64,000 nucleotides of DNA from MFD01213-c1 sp963704405 (lineage in GTDB: Bacteria; Planctomycetota; Phycisphaerae; Tepidisphaerales; Tepidisphaeraceae), in NCBI GenBank assembly GCA_963704405.1, contig OY969903.1:1488001-1552000 (forward strand), given 5' to 3'. The notes beneath the pieces are model-generated. The model searched no databases. It was given only the letters and a program-made list of their open reading frames with translations, and was not told the origin of the DNA. This document shows, piece by piece, positions 1 to 8,847 of the stretch; positions within the stretch are counted from its first letter, which is position 1; each line of letters begins with the position of its first letter. The position numbers were made by a program, and so were the translations under genes.

Positions 1-2346
1 ACCTCGCCTCACTGAACGTACTGACATTCTTCGACGGCGAAACGCGCACCTTCGATATCGAAGCGTATAAGCACGGCGTGCGCATCTGGACCATCGTTCT
101 CGAAATTTCCGTTCTCATGGCCAGCTTCCCCTCTGAAGAAATCGCGCGCCTGTCTTATAAATACCGCACCCTGGGCCTCGGCTATGCCAACCTGGGCGCT
201 ATGCTGATGCAGGCCGGGATTCCATATGACAGTGAGAAAGGCCGCGGAATTTGTGCGGCGTTGACAGCGATCCTGACGGGTGAGTCTTACGCGACCAGCG
301 CCGAGATGGCGAAGGAACTGGGGGCATTCCCCGGCTATGCTGAGAATCGTGCTGAAATGCTGCGGGTCATCCGCAACCACCGCCGCGCCGCCTGGGCGCC
401 GGCGGGAAATCGCCGGTCCCGCCGTCGATCGGCTCTTATGAGTCCCTCGATATTCATCCTGTGCCGATCGATTCCACCCAGTTTGTCGATGGCGATCCGC
501 TCGCTTCCCGCCGAATGCTCGCGTCGGCCCAGGACTGCTGGGACCGAGCGCTTAGCCTTGGCGAGATGCACGGCTATCGCAACGCACAGACAACCGTCAT
601 CGCGCCCACCGGCACCATCGGTCTGCTCATGGACTGCGACACCACCGGCGTTGAGCCCGATTTCGCGCTCGTCAAATTCAAGAAGCTCGCCGGCGGTGGT
701 TATTTCAAAATTGCCAACCAGTCGCTCCGGCCGGCCCTTGTCAATCTCGGTTATACCCCCGAGCAGATCCACGACATCCTGCGCTACTGCCTTGGCACCC
801 TGAGCCTCCACGATGCCCCGCATATCAATTGGATGTCGCTCAAAGGAAAGGGATTCTCCGAGAAAGACCTTCAGAAAATTGAAGATTCGCTCGCAGGCCA
901 GTTTGAAATTTCCTTCGCTTTCAGCCCCTGGTCTCTCAGCACTGAAACCCTCGAGCGCCTCGGTGTCAGTGAAGCGGAGCGGCAGGCCGCCAATTTCAAC
1001 CTGCTTCGCAAGCTTGGCTTCACCAAAAAACAAATCGACGAAGCCAACGATCACATCTGCGGCGTAGGCACCGTCGAAGGCGCACCCCATCTCAAGCAAA
1101 TCCATTACCCCGTCTTTGACTGCGCCAATAAGTGCGGCAAGCGCGGGCAGCGCTACATTGCCGTCGAAGGACACATTCGCATGATGGCCGCCGCCCAGCC
1201 CTTCATCAGCGGCGCGATCAGCAAGACCATCAATCTCCCCAATGAAGCCACGGCCCAGGACATCAAGCAAAGCTATGAACTCAGTTGGAAGCTTGGCCTT
1301 AAGGCCAACGCGCTCTATCGCGACGGCAGCAAGCTCAGTCAGCCGCTGAACGTGAAGAGCGACGAGGAAGTCGAAAAAACAATTGACGAAGACGATGAAG
1401 AAAACGTAACCGCCGCAAGAGAAGAAGTCGCGCATGAAGCCGTCACCGGCGTGCTTGTTTCGGCCGCGGCACCCCAATCTGAAATCCGAAATCAAAAATC
1501 TGAAATCTCGTCAGACAATCTCGAGCCCACCCACACCAAGGTGATTGAAAAGATCATTGAAAGAATCGTGGAGCGCCCCTGCGCCGCCGCCTGCCCGATA
1601 CACGCAATGCCATCACCCACAAGTTCGATGTTGCCGGTCATGAAGGCTACATCACCGCCGGCCTTTATGAAGACGGCCAGCCCGGTGAAGTCTTCATCAC
1701 CATGGCCAAAGAAGGCAGCACCATCGGCGGCCTGATGGACTCCATTGCAACTCTCGTCTCCGTCAGCCTTCAGTACGGCGTTCCTGTCGAAAGCCTCGTC
1801 CGCAAATTCGAACATGTCCGCTTCGAACCCAGCGGCATGACCCGCAACCAGGACATCCCCATGGCCAAGAGCTTGGTGGATTACATCTTCCGCTGGCTGG
1901 CGATGGAGTTTATTCCGGGGTATCGGTCAGCGAACGCGCCGCAGCGGGCAAAGAAACCGGCGGCGACTCCTGCGCCAGCCCCGGAAGGGCCGACCAACAT
2001 GGAAGGCTTAAACGGCAGCCTGGAAACCCGGGCACCTTCTCCGGGGACAGGGAAGAAGCCGGGGAATGGGCATGGACCGCGGATGGAGAAGGACACGGCG
2101 CAGCCGTTTGTGTATGGCGACCAGGAATTGGCGGAGTCGCATAGCACGAAGTTCCAGGCTCCGGAGGCGCATAGTGCGCCCGTGGGGGCGAATTTGCGGC
2201 TGGCGATTGTCTCTGATCCGCTGAGCCAACAGGGTTCAGAAATGCAGGCGGATGCGCCGGCTTGTGATGTTTGCGGAAGTATCACGGTTCGAAGTGGTAC
2301 TTGCTATAAGTGCCTTAACTGCGGGAATTCGATGGGATGTTCGTGA
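1..2346 (+). CDS. nrdJ: Adenosylcobalamin-dependent ribonucleotide reductase, 3' part, two frameshifts
   Basis: This is the C-terminal part of a class II (vitamin B12-dependent) ribonucleoside-diphosphate reductase, which makes deoxyribonucleotides in the cytoplasm without oxygen. The gene starts before the window. It reads in frame 3 to about position 411, in frame 2 to about 1580, then in frame 1 to the stop at 2346. Recognisable blocks are GLGYANLGAMLMQAGIPYDS, the APTGTIGLLMDCDTTGVEPD segment and the C-terminal cysteine tail CDVCGSITVRSGTCYKCLNC that re-reduces the active site. Restoring one G near 411 and one C near 1578 rejoins all three parts: the reading passes through RNHRRAA into PVPIDSTQ, and through IVERP into RRLPDTRNAITHKF. 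The breaks fall in G and C runs, so sequencing error is likelier than a dead essential gene. A strong terminator follows. Confidence 0.93.
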
Positions 2347-2367
2347 GTTATTGATGATTTTCAATCC

Positions 2368-2403
2368 AGCCGCCGGACGTTTCGACGTCCGGCGGCTTTT
2401 TTT
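2368..2403 (+). terminator. Rho-independent terminator after the ribonucleotide reductase gene
   Basis: A perfect 13-bp stem (agccgccggacgt pairing with acgtccggcggct) closes a TTCG tetraloop and is followed by an unbroken T run. It sits 22 bases after the stop codon. This is a textbook intrinsic terminator. Confidence 0.95.
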
Positions 2404-2543
2404 CTGGACAAGGGGAATTTTGTCCTGATGAAATATAAAGAACCGATCAAATTGCTGGGGGCGAAGGTGACACCTTCATCGTATGGGCAAGGGCGCTCAT
2501 ATGATCTTTCGACATCACAATCCTCTCGATCAAGGAAATCGCT

Positions 2544-2762
2544 TTGGCTCCACAAGAACGACAGCGGGAGTTTGATAAGGGATACGACGCAGGATCCAAC
2601 CCGCGCTGGTGGCAGATAGTTTTTCGAGGGATTGCATTAGGTACGATCATTACACTGGCTCGCAATACTCATTCGATTCTTGAAGCCTTCGCAACGTTTA
2701 TTGGATTATTTATCGCGTACGTCTTCTTGGCTTGTACCAACTGGGGACTGCGGTGGCTTTAG
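2544..2762 (+). CDS. Small two-helix membrane protein
   Basis: The product has 72 residues and no family was recognised. After a charged N-terminus (APQERQREFDKGYDAG) come two hydrophobic stretches, roughly residues 24-40 and 46-66, that would form two membrane helices. The start is a TTG placed seven bases after AAGGA, and no upstream ATG keeps the frame. The lipoprotein gene that begins 21 bases downstream may be cotranscribed. It could be an envelope accessory protein, but nothing in the sequence says what it does. Confidence 0.5.
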   Translation: MAPQERQREFDKGYDAGSNPRWWQIVFRGIALGTIITLARNTHSILEAFATFIGLFIAYVFLACTNWGLRWL

Positions 2763-2783
2763 CCGCCTAACAGCGGAGAATCT

Positions 2784-3365
2784 ATGAATCGCGTCGTGGG
2801 GATCGTGACGGTGTTAGCACTCGCAACGGTGTGTAGTGGATGCAGCGGGCCTTGGGGTAAATTTTATCAACCGACCAGCAGCGGCGCGGAAAATTTTCCG
2901 CCGACTGCTCGCGCTCAGGTTCGGTATGTCCCAATTGAGAGGGTGAACAATTACCTTCACGAGATGAATGACAACGTGGTTAACAGCAATCAGTCCGTCT
3001 ATGAGATGGATGAAGCTGGTCGAAATGCTGTGCGATCACAAGTATTGGAAATGCTTCAGCTTCCTGAACGTGCCGACACGGCCAAGGTGCTCGGTTTTTC
3101 CGTATTTGTACTACCGGCGCGTCATGCTATTGATCCTCAGAACGGCCAATTAGAGAGGTTTGCCCGCAGCATTGGTGCCGACTACGCGATTTGGTCGTCG
3201 GGGGACGCCGGGACGGCTGACCGGATCAACATGGTTCCAGTGACCAGCAACAGCATCTACTCAAATGGATTCGGGAGCGTTACCGGAACAACATTCGGTG
3301 CCGCGCCGGTTGTCACATCCGAACGGCAGATTGAGTACATCGCCTTCTTCGTTCGGAAGAATTGA
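2784..3365 (+). CDS. Putative lipoprotein, unknown function
   Basis: The 193-residue product starts with a lipoprotein signal peptide whose lipobox ends in VCSGC, giving Cys20 as the probable lipid anchor. The mature part has no repeats or membrane helices and was not recognised as a named family. A block near the middle (LGFSVFVLPARHAID, then IGADYAIWSSGDAG) has the look of a compact alpha/beta domain. The start ATG follows a purine-rich CGGAGA at a good distance. It is probably periplasm-facing and may share a transcript with the small membrane protein upstream. Confidence 0.65.
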   Translation: MNRVVGIVTVLALATVCSGCSGPWGKFYQPTSSGAENFPPTARAQVRYVPIERVNNYLHEMNDNVVNSNQSVYEMDEAGRNAVRSQVLEMLQLPERADTAKVLGFSVFVLPARHAIDPQNGQLERFARSIGADYAIWSSGDAGTADRINMVPVTSNSIYSNGFGSVTGTTFGAAPVVTSERQIEYIAFFVRKN

Positions 3366-3392
3366 CGGCTTGTTCCACCTTGTCACCTAAAA

Positions 3393-3548
3393 ATGGCTAC
3401 GCTCCTGCCGAACATCCGAGTGAAGGACACCGAGTTGAAGGGGTATCGTGTTTTTCTGTTTTCGCATGATCACGCACATCCGGCGGAATTATGATACGCG
3501 GGAGCTGGCGGCGTTGGTGTTGCCGCATTTGCAGGGGGGATGGTGAGG
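3393..3548 (+). pseudogene. Possible decayed short gene
   Basis: An ATG at 3393 opens a 33-codon reading with GYRVFLFSHDHAHPAEL before a stop, and a second frame continues with YDTRELAALVLPHLQ. The first piece faintly resembles the beginning of small DUF4160-type proteins. It may be the remains of a small accessory gene. The evidence is weak and no intact product is claimed. Confidence 0.2.
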
Positions 3549-3630
3549 GGCTGGAAAACTGCAAGTAAATTAGTGAGGAAGGTGTGTTATAAATATCTCA
3601 GGCATCGAAATTCGATGAGCATGATGCTTT

Positions 3631-3958
3631 TTGATGGAGGGAGGCTTGGCGGACACGATAATAAATGATCCTCTTGGCAGGTGCATCATTTTACACGATC
3701 GCACATGGTTTGGCCACATTTTAAAACGTCATCCGGAGCTTCGCGCTTTACGCGCGTTGGTTGAGGAGGCTATTCGCAGCCCACTGGAAGTCAGGCAGAG
3801 TACATACGATCCAGACTGCAGAACTTGTTACGGCCAAGGGCCGCGATCGGGTATCATGACTGCAGTCGTCATTCGACGTAGCAAATGGTCTGGTAAAAAC
3901 GGCTTTCCCCACTGATCGAATGAAAGGAGCGCGCGAATGGTCACGACCGACACCGTAG
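3631..3958 (+). CDS. PBECR-like nuclease/toxin-type protein, one frameshift
   Basis: The N-terminal part has DPLGRCIILHDRTWFGHIL followed by KRHPEL, which resembles the PBECR group of small nuclease-like proteins seen in phage and toxin contexts. The reading opened at 3631 runs out at 3915 with an atypical tail. Dropping one base near 3870 moves into the next frame and gives DVANGLVKTAFPTDRMKG, which is the ending this kind of protein normally has. That restored reading stops at 3958, overlapping the start of the DUF2283 gene. The overlap supports a translationally coupled pair. The family call is by resemblance only. The frameshift may be a sequencing error, or may mean that a toxin is inactivated. 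Confidence 0.55.
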
Positions 3959-4224
3959 AAGGAATTATCAATGGCACCATCTCGTACCACTACGACGTCT
4001 TTGCAGATGTTCTATATCTGCGCCTCCTTGCTGACATGGAGACCCCATCCCTCGGGGAAGAAGCTGATGATGGGCTTATCGAACTTCGCGAAGAAGCGAC
4101 CGGCAGGCTGATCGGTATAACAGTCGTGAGCTGGTGGAAGCGATTTGGTCATGGCGCATTCCCGGATTCGCTGACGGAGATTCATGGGTTGGTCGAGCCT
4201 TGGGCGGAGAAGGTTGCGGGATGA
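3937..4224 (+). CDS. DUF2283 family protein, likely partner of the upstream gene
   Basis: The 95-residue product has the DUF2283 core: a YDVFADVLYLRL strand pair, an acidic turn (EEADDGLIELREEATG) and the closing IGITVVSWW strand. DUF2283 proteins are small, and many sit beside toxin-like genes. Here the start overlaps the end of the restored PBECR-like gene, with AAAGGAGC as a ribosome binding site. An antitoxin role is an inference from position only. Relative to most members it has about 25 extra C-terminal residues (FPDSLTEIHGLVEPWAEK). Confidence 0.7.
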   Translation: MVTTDTVEGIINGTISYHYDVFADVLYLRLLADMETPSLGEEADDGLIELREEATGRLIGITVVSWWKRFGHGAFPDSLTEIHGLVEPWAEKVAG

Positions 4225-4746
4225 TATCGGGTTGGATGATGGAGGTGGGCGATGGACTTTCTTGACTGGTTTTGGAAACAAGGGAGTGCGCCGTCATGGA
4301 GGGTGTAGGCGGAGGTCGTGGGCTCCGGTTGGGCGGGGGATTTGAGGGTGGATGCTTTGGGGGTTTCGCTGACGATGACGCGAGAGGGGTAGAATTTTTA
4401 TGTTGACATAAAGTAAACTCGTTTTTATTCTGCTCTTTGTCAGATCGCTTTTTCATCCGGATGGAAAACCGTTTGGGGTGAAAGGCGAAATGGCCGCGAG
4501 AAGCGTGGCGGAAGCCATGGCTTCGTGAAAGGCGGGTTCCTCCATGTAGATGGGCTCTGCACTTAGCGAGCGGCACGGAAGCCGAGTTCGCTTTGAAAAG
4601 CGGACGGGGAAATAGATCCCCCCGTTGATTGTGCGAAGCCTATTTACGCGGGCTTGTTCAAGCCGTGCCCAGACACCAGGTGTTTGGGTGGAGTGTTCCC
4701 ACCTGCCTGGTGTCCCGGCATGGTTTGCTTCCTATTGGAGGTATCC
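4225..4746. other. 522-bp stretch without a convincing gene
   Basis: The only coding-like signal is an 18-codon ORF at 4252 (MDFLDWFWKQGSAPSWRV) that follows a strong GGAGG. It may be a leader peptide or the stub of a lost gene. The right part holds the hairpin at 4672-4714. No further structure was seen. Confidence 0.4.
4672..4714. promoter_or_regulatory. Hairpin in the leader of the small helical/HTH gene pair
   Basis: A 9-bp inverted repeat (gacaccagg / cctggtgtc) encloses a second short one (ggtgg / ccacc). It lies about 35 bases before the ATG of the gene at 4747. It could be an operator for the HTH protein encoded downstream or an RNA leader structure. There is no T run, so it is not a standard terminator. 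Confidence 0.35.
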
Positions 4747-5001
4747 ATGTTGCGGCCATCTGTGTTGATGACAGTGGAACAGCACTGTCGATTTGTGGAG
4801 CAGATGCTTGACCAGCATCTGCCGCAGTTTCGGGCGTTGCCGGAAAGCGCTCCTGGTCATGGTTTGGTCTTGCGAGCAAGGGCGTATGTGAAGGGTGTTC
4901 GTGAAGCCGCCGCAAGCGGCGACGCGGAGGCCGTGCTCGTGCTCCTGGAAGTGCTTGAATGGCTCATGCTTCAGATTTTCGAAGTGTTGGCGACAGCGTA
5001 G
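4747..5001 (+). CDS. Small helical protein upstream of an HTH gene
   Basis: The 84-residue product is rich in leucine, alanine and glutamate and would be mostly alpha-helical (LVLRARAYVKGVREAAA, then LLEVLEWLMLQIFEVL). It was not recognised as a family. The ATG follows TTGGAGG at a good distance. The last 43 bases overlap the start assigned to the HTH gene in another frame, which suggests translational coupling. The pairing looks like a small protein with its regulator, but no function can be given. Confidence 0.5.
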   Translation: MLRPSVLMTVEQHCRFVEQMLDQHLPQFRALPESAPGHGLVLRARAYVKGVREAAASGDAEAVLVLLEVLEWLMLQIFEVLATA

Positions 5002-5321
5002 ATCTCTCACGGGAGTCATGCGAATTGTCGTCAAGGCTGGTCAGGCACCTGCTGGCAAACGGTCATACTGCGCAAGGACTTGCCGAGGCGCTGGGCCTCG
5101 GCAAGTCCTTTATTTCATTGGTCAAATCGGGCGAACGGAGCCTGCGGCTGGAGCATCTTCAGCAGATCGAGCGGCTGACGGGTACGCCGCTGCCGCTGCT
5201 GTTGTTGCAGGTTCATGATAAGGGGGCTGTTCCGGAGCCATTGCGGAAAAGTTATCGGTTGCTGAATGAGTTTCTGGGTCGAAGCCGGCAATTGAGGGAA
5301 GCGATCAAGGGGGGGAAGTAG
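4959..5321 (+). CDS. XRE/Cro-type helix-turn-helix protein
   Basis: The 120-residue product has a helix-turn-helix with the Cro/C1 pattern at about residues 36-72 (TAQGLAEALGLGKSFISLV, followed by KSGERSLRLEHLQQI). It probably binds DNA as a dimer and may regulate its own operon. The C-terminal third is basic and helical. The ATG at 4959 lies inside the previous gene with a weak ribosome site. A TTG about 27 codons later, preceded by CGGGAG, is an alternative start that would still keep the whole DNA-binding domain. The codons for the first recognition elements form a perfect hairpin (5074-5110). Confidence 0.75.
   Translation: MAHASDFRSVGDSVDLSRESCELSSRLVRHLLANGHTAQGLAEALGLGKSFISLVKSGERSLRLEHLQQIERLTGTPLPLLLLQVHDKGAVPEPLRKSYRLLNEFLGRSRQLREAIKGGK
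5074..5110. repeat. Perfect 16-bp hairpin inside the HTH coding sequence
   Basis: aaggacttgccgaggc at 5074-5089 is the exact reverse complement of 5095-5110, with a five-base loop, and TTATTTC follows. It encodes the QGLAEALGLGKSF part of the helix-turn-helix. A 16-bp perfect stem under amino-acid constraint is unusual. It could be an intragenic operator, an attenuator, or the consequence of two similar glycine/leucine codon runs. Confidence 0.8.
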
Positions 5322-5535
5322 GGCGGCGGCAGGGTTGCGGTGGTGTTTCAATTGCTGCAAGGAGATTGTGGCGGGTTGAAACAGGCCGTACGTTTCTGAT
5401 GCGGTGCCGCTGCGCGCGGGAGGTTGTGTTGGGGGCTCTTACGTTTCTGAAATGTGAGATGGGGGATATAGTCGATCGCGTGCATTTTGGTTAAGTGCGT
5501 TTTGTTTGGTTAAGTCTCCAGGGAGTGGTGTAGCT

Positions 5536-6450
5536 ATGCGTTATTGGATTTTTCTGGTTTTGGCAGTGGTGGTTTTGATTGGGGGCGCAGGGCGGGAGGC
5601 GATCGGGGCGGAGGATGAACGGCCGGTGGTGAATGACGCAAATTTTGGGAAGGATAAGGCGGGGAAAGCGGAGTTGCCGACGTTGTTTTTAGTGGGAGAT
5701 TCGACGTTGAAGAGTAATTCGCCGCTGAGGGGGTGGGCGCAGGAGGTGGGGGCATATTTTGATTCGGGGAAGATTAATGTGGTGAATCGGGCGATTGGGG
5801 GGAGGAGCAGCCGCACGTTTATAAATGAGGGGAAATGGGAGAAGGTTTTGTCGGAGATGAAGAGGGGGGATTTTGTGATGGTGCAGTTTGGGCACAACGA
5901 CGCCGGGCGGTATGACGATGCGGCGGGGAAGGGGAGGCCGTCGCTGCATGGGGAGGGAGAAGAGACGGCGGAGGTGACGAAGGCGGATGGGTCGAAGGAG
6001 ACGGTGCATACGTTTGGGTGGTACATGAGGAAGTATTGCACGGACGCGAAGGCAAAGGGGGCGACGGTGATTTTGTGTTCGATGGTGCCGCATAAGAATT
6101 GGAAGGATGGGAAGATCAGTCGACCAGAGCATGAGATATTTGCGAAATGGACGGCGGATGCGGCGGCGGCCTGCGGGGCGGAATTTGTCGATCTGAATGA
6201 AATCATCGTGCGCGGGTTTGAGAAGGCGGGGGAGGAGAAAGTGGAAACATTTTTTGGGGATGCGCAGACGCATTCGACGGTGGAAGGGGCGAAGTTCAAT
6301 GCGCGGGAGGTGATCGCGGGATTGAAGGGATTGAAGACGAATCCGCTGGAGAAGTATTTTAATAAAGAGGCGGAGGGGGTTAACGCGGCGGTTGTGGAGA
6401 AGCCGACGACTGAAGCAAGTATGAGGGGCGTTATAAACGGGATCGATTAA
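5536..6450 (+). CDS. Secreted SGNH hydrolase, rhamnogalacturonan acetylesterase-like
   Basis: The 304-residue enzyme probably removes acetyl groups from pectin rhamnogalacturonan outside the cytoplasm. A Sec signal peptide covers about residues 1-25. The SGNH blocks are in order: FLVGDSTLKS with Ser56, the glycine in NRAIGGRSS, the asparagine in VQFGHND, and the Asp-x-x-His pair in FFGDAQTHST. The order and spacing fit the RhgT/CE12 group of esterases. The ATG at 5536 follows AGGGAG; an in-frame GTG 30 bases earlier is less likely because it would push the signal peptide inward. Substrate is an inference, supported by a pectinesterase and a rhamnose-type importer elsewhere in the window. Confidence 0.85.
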   Translation: MRYWIFLVLAVVVLIGGAGREAIGAEDERPVVNDANFGKDKAGKAELPTLFLVGDSTLKSNSPLRGWAQEVGAYFDSGKINVVNRAIGGRSSRTFINEGKWEKVLSEMKRGDFVMVQFGHNDAGRYDDAAGKGRPSLHGEGEETAEVTKADGSKETVHTFGWYMRKYCTDAKAKGATVILCSMVPHKNWKDGKISRPEHEIFAKWTADAAAACGAEFVDLNEIIVRGFEKAGEEKVETFFGDAQTHSTVEGAKFNAREVIAGLKGLKTNPLEKYFNKEAEGVNAAVVEKPTTEASMRGVINGID

Positions 6451-6557
6451 GGGGTTTAGGACACAGGCGGCGTGGGGGTTTGGACGACCTGGTGCATTTC
6501 CTTGGCCGGTTGGTGCAAGCTGAAAGGGGCTGGAAGTTGAGCGGGGGCGTAGCGTTG

Positions 6558-6612
6558 TGATGTACGGCGGGTTTCAAGCGGTCGGTGATGGGTTGAAACC
6601 CGCCGTACATCA
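6558..6612. terminator. Perfect 20-bp inverted repeat between convergent genes
   Basis: tgatgtacggcgggtttcaa at 6558-6577 is exactly repeated in inverse at 6593-6612 around a 15-base loop. It lies between the stop of the SGNH gene and the stop of the convergent gene on the other strand, so it may end transcription from both sides. There is no long T run. A partial relative (gttgaaacaggccgtacg) lies near 5378, so it may also be one copy of a dispersed palindromic repeat. Confidence 0.6.
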
Positions 6613-6630
6613 GTTTATGTGGGGGTTGGT

Positions 6631-7305
6631 TTATGCGTTTTGCAGGGTGGTCAGGTCGGTGACCAGTTGCTGGCGGTCGGCGATTAGTTTTTGGAGGTCG
6701 GCCGACATCGTGTTGAGGCAGGTGGTTTTGTCGGTGGACCATTTTTGGACCAGCGTGACGAGGTTGGGGTCGGCGGTAGCATCGTTTTGGACGGTGGTGG
6801 CGATGGCCTGGCAGTCGTTGAAGATGGTGGTGTAGGCCGCCTGGCGGTCGTTGAGGCGGGTGTTCAGACCGGCGAGCATGTCGTTTTGGAGTTTGACGCG
6901 GTCGGTAAGGAGCTTGGCCTTGTCGGCTTTTTCAGCGGCGGCGTTGCCTTTGTCGGCGATGCGCTGTTTGAGGTCGGTGACGATGACGAGCTCGTCACCA
7001 AGGACGTTGGTCGCTTCGTTGAGGCGATCGGAGAGTAGGTTGGCGCGCATCTGGGCCATGTCGTTTTTGAGCTGGGTGATCTGGCCTTTGAGGGCGTCTT
7101 TGAGGTTGGCGGGCACGCCGTTGAGACGGATGGCGGCGACGTCGGCCTTCAAGGTAGCGTTGCAGGCGACGATGTCGGTGCGGAATTTCATCAGATCGGC
7201 GTTGATCTGCTGGTGGTCAGCGGTGATTGCGGCGCTGAGCGCGGGGCTGGCCGACATGAGGGTGCGGGATTCGAGGAGTTCGGTTGTTGGGTTGCTGGGG
7301 CGCAT
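6631..7305 (-). CDS. LEPR-XLL-type coiled-coil protein
   Basis: The 224-residue product begins with TELLESRTLMSASPAL, a LEPR-XLL-like N-terminal motif of the kind found on planctomycete exported proteins. No classical signal peptide is visible. The rest is almost entirely alpha-helical and predicted to be coiled coil, with regular hydrophobic spacing (KLLTDRVKLQNDMLAGLNTR) and many Asn, Asp and Thr residues. It is probably exported and may act as a spacer or surface fibre, but that is inference. The start ATG has only a weak ribosome site in AT-rich DNA. It converges on the SGNH esterase gene. Confidence 0.65.
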   Translation of the reverse strand: MRPSNPTTELLESRTLMSASPALSAAITADHQQINADLMKFRTDIVACNATLKADVAAIRLNGVPANLKDALKGQITQLKNDMAQMRANLLSDRLNEATNVLGDELVIVTDLKQRIADKGNAAAEKADKAKLLTDRVKLQNDMLAGLNTRLNDRQAAYTTIFNDCQAIATTVQNDATADPNLVTLVQKWSTDKTTCLNTMSADLQKLIADRQQLVTDLTTLQNA

Positions 7306-7846
7306 ATTTTTAAAATTCTCAATTCCGTGATCTCTCTGTTTTTCGGCGGGCGTTTTATGGCGCCTCGCCCGTAGCGGCCGTCCACTGCCTGCCGCTCATG
7401 GCTTATGCCAGGCAACAGACAATCGACTGCCGACAGTTTTGATTTCCAATTGAAAATCGCCCATGTCAAAGGAAAATCGCATTGCCCTGGCGAAGCAATC
7501 AGTTTTGCACTACCCGCGCACGCTCAAACAACAATGCAACACTCATCAAATTGATACCAGCCAAGATTGATATAAGTAACTGATTCAAAATGATTTATGT
7601 ATTGATCGGGATGCCGATAAAACATCCAAAAACGTTGGCATTTAGTTTCAAATATTTCATCACCCACGCCCGGCCGCCCGTTTTTTTGCCTCCAAAACCC
7701 AACCTTCCCAAATAAAAAAAATGTCTGATGTGAGATTGAACCGGCCGTGTTTCTGCGCTCCCGAAGTCGGGGCAAACATGTACCTTTCAAGTTGTAGCCA
7801 GAGGCGTGATGCCTGTGGTGATTGTCTCAACTGCGAAAGGGTTCTC
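7306..7846. other. 541-bp intergenic stretch
   Basis: No gene is supported here. The composition is more AT-rich than its surroundings, with an A run at about 7714-7720. It must hold the promoters for the divergent genes on either side. Confidence 0.5.
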
Positions 7847-8122
7847 ATGCTTACGCTTACTTTCCTCGCTCAGCAAACGGCCAATAACTCCGGAAACGGC
7901 GGGGCCGGGTTTGCGATGGCCGGCGGCGCGTTCATTATCTTTTTGCTGATCGCCCTTCTGGCCAGCGTCTTTTGGATCTGGATGCTGATCGATTGCCTGA
8001 CGAGCAACTTGCCTTCGGTTGAAAAGTTGATCTGGGCGCTGGTGATCTTCTTCCTGCATCTGCTGGGCGCGATCATTTATTATTTTGTAGTCCGCGGCAA
8101 TCGCACGCGATCGATGGCTTAG
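7847..8122 (+). CDS. PLDc_N-type small membrane protein
   Basis: The 91-residue product has two membrane helices, about residues 25-50 and 62-84. The hallmark of the phospholipase D-nuclease N-terminal domain is visible as FWIWMLIDCLTSN followed by LIWALVIFFLHLLGAIIYYF. These domains occur alone as small membrane proteins of unknown role. The ATG at 7847 is preceded by GAAAGGG and keeps the protein at the family's usual length. The longer upstream reading has no ribosome site and an unlikely cysteine-rich start. Confidence 0.75.
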   Translation: MLTLTFLAQQTANNSGNGGAGFAMAGGAFIIFLLIALLASVFWIWMLIDCLTSNLPSVEKLIWALVIFFLHLLGAIIYYFVVRGNRTRSMA

Positions 8123-8304
8123 AGGCTCTTGCCTCTGCGCTGGCGGTCATCCTGACTCCACACGCGTCTCCGTTCCACCCACGGCCGACAAAGCGTCCAA
8201 TTCCCCGCAATAATGTCTATTCGCGGAATTGGTTGGATTTTATTGGCGCAAAGAAGCATATTGGGCATCTGGCGGGGTTGATGCTTGATATTGGGAGCTT
8301 GGCA

Positions 8305-8745
8305 ATGCTTAGTTCCAATTCGGGGGCTTCGGATCGGTTGCTGCATTGCTTTATGCTGGGGTTTGCGGCGCCGATTACCATTTTGATTTTGGCGTTGGTG
8401 GGGCGGGCGTTGTTTACCGGGAATGATTATGTGATGTGGGGAGCGCCGATCATTGCAGGGATTGGGATTTTGGTTTTGTTTCCGTTTATTCGTTTAGCCA
8501 TCGTGATGGCTTTTGTGATGGCAAAGGCGCACTGGCATCGGCGGCATCCGAAGGTCATGGAGTATGGGATTACGCCGCCGGTTTGCGAGGCATGCGGGTA
8601 TGACTTGCGGGCGAGCCCCAGGCATTGCCCGGAATGCGGGGCGGAGGTGGGGGTGGTGGATGCGACGATCGTTCATTATTTGATGAGCTTGAGGAGAAGG
8701 GATTTGATTGAGGGGGCGATGGCGAAGGGTGAATGCAAAGTCTGA
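8305..8745 (+). CDS. Membrane protein with C-terminal zinc ribbon
   Basis: This protein of about 146 residues has two to three hydrophobic helices followed by a C4 zinc ribbon, CEACGYDLRASPRHCPECG. That ribbon with its CGYDLR core is very common in planctomycete proteins and rare elsewhere, so it also helps place the organism. The start at 8305 has GGGAG seven bases upstream. An ATG at 8281 and a TTG at 8233 are in frame but lack a suitable ribosome site. The role is unknown; the ribbon may mediate protein contacts. Confidence 0.6.
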   Translation: MLSSNSGASDRLLHCFMLGFAAPITILILALVGRALFTGNDYVMWGAPIIAGIGILVLFPFIRLAIVMAFVMAKAHWHRRHPKVMEYGITPPVCEACGYDLRASPRHCPECGAEVGVVDATIVHYLMSLRRRDLIEGAMAKGECKV

Positions 8746-8761
8746 ATGCTGAAATTCAGAA

Positions 8762-8811
8762 GCTCTAACACAATCTCTCTCGCATCGATGCGCGGGAGAT
8801 TGTGTTAGAGC
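8762..8811. repeat. Near-perfect 50-bp palindrome
   Basis: Two 24-base arms centred on CATCGATG pair with only two mismatches. The outer 16 bases (gctctaacacaatctc) are perfect. The palindrome stands between the zinc-ribbon gene and the convergent ACT-domain gene, so it can act as a two-way terminator. A related hairpin with the same agagcct ends and GCGCAT core lies at 39006-39064. Confidence 0.75.
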
Positions 8812-8847
8812 CTCTTGAAATTTGAAATGGGGAATGGCCGGCGGCGG

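Noticed and set aside
335..1495. Open frame of 386 codons opposite the ribonucleotide reductase gene
   Set aside because: It spans one of the reductase frame changes and has no recognisable motif, while the plus strand carries conserved reductase blocks.
4076..4576. Minus-strand frame of 166 codons opposite the DUF2283 gene
   Set aside because: Pro/Ser-rich, overlaps the end of a better supported gene, no domain.
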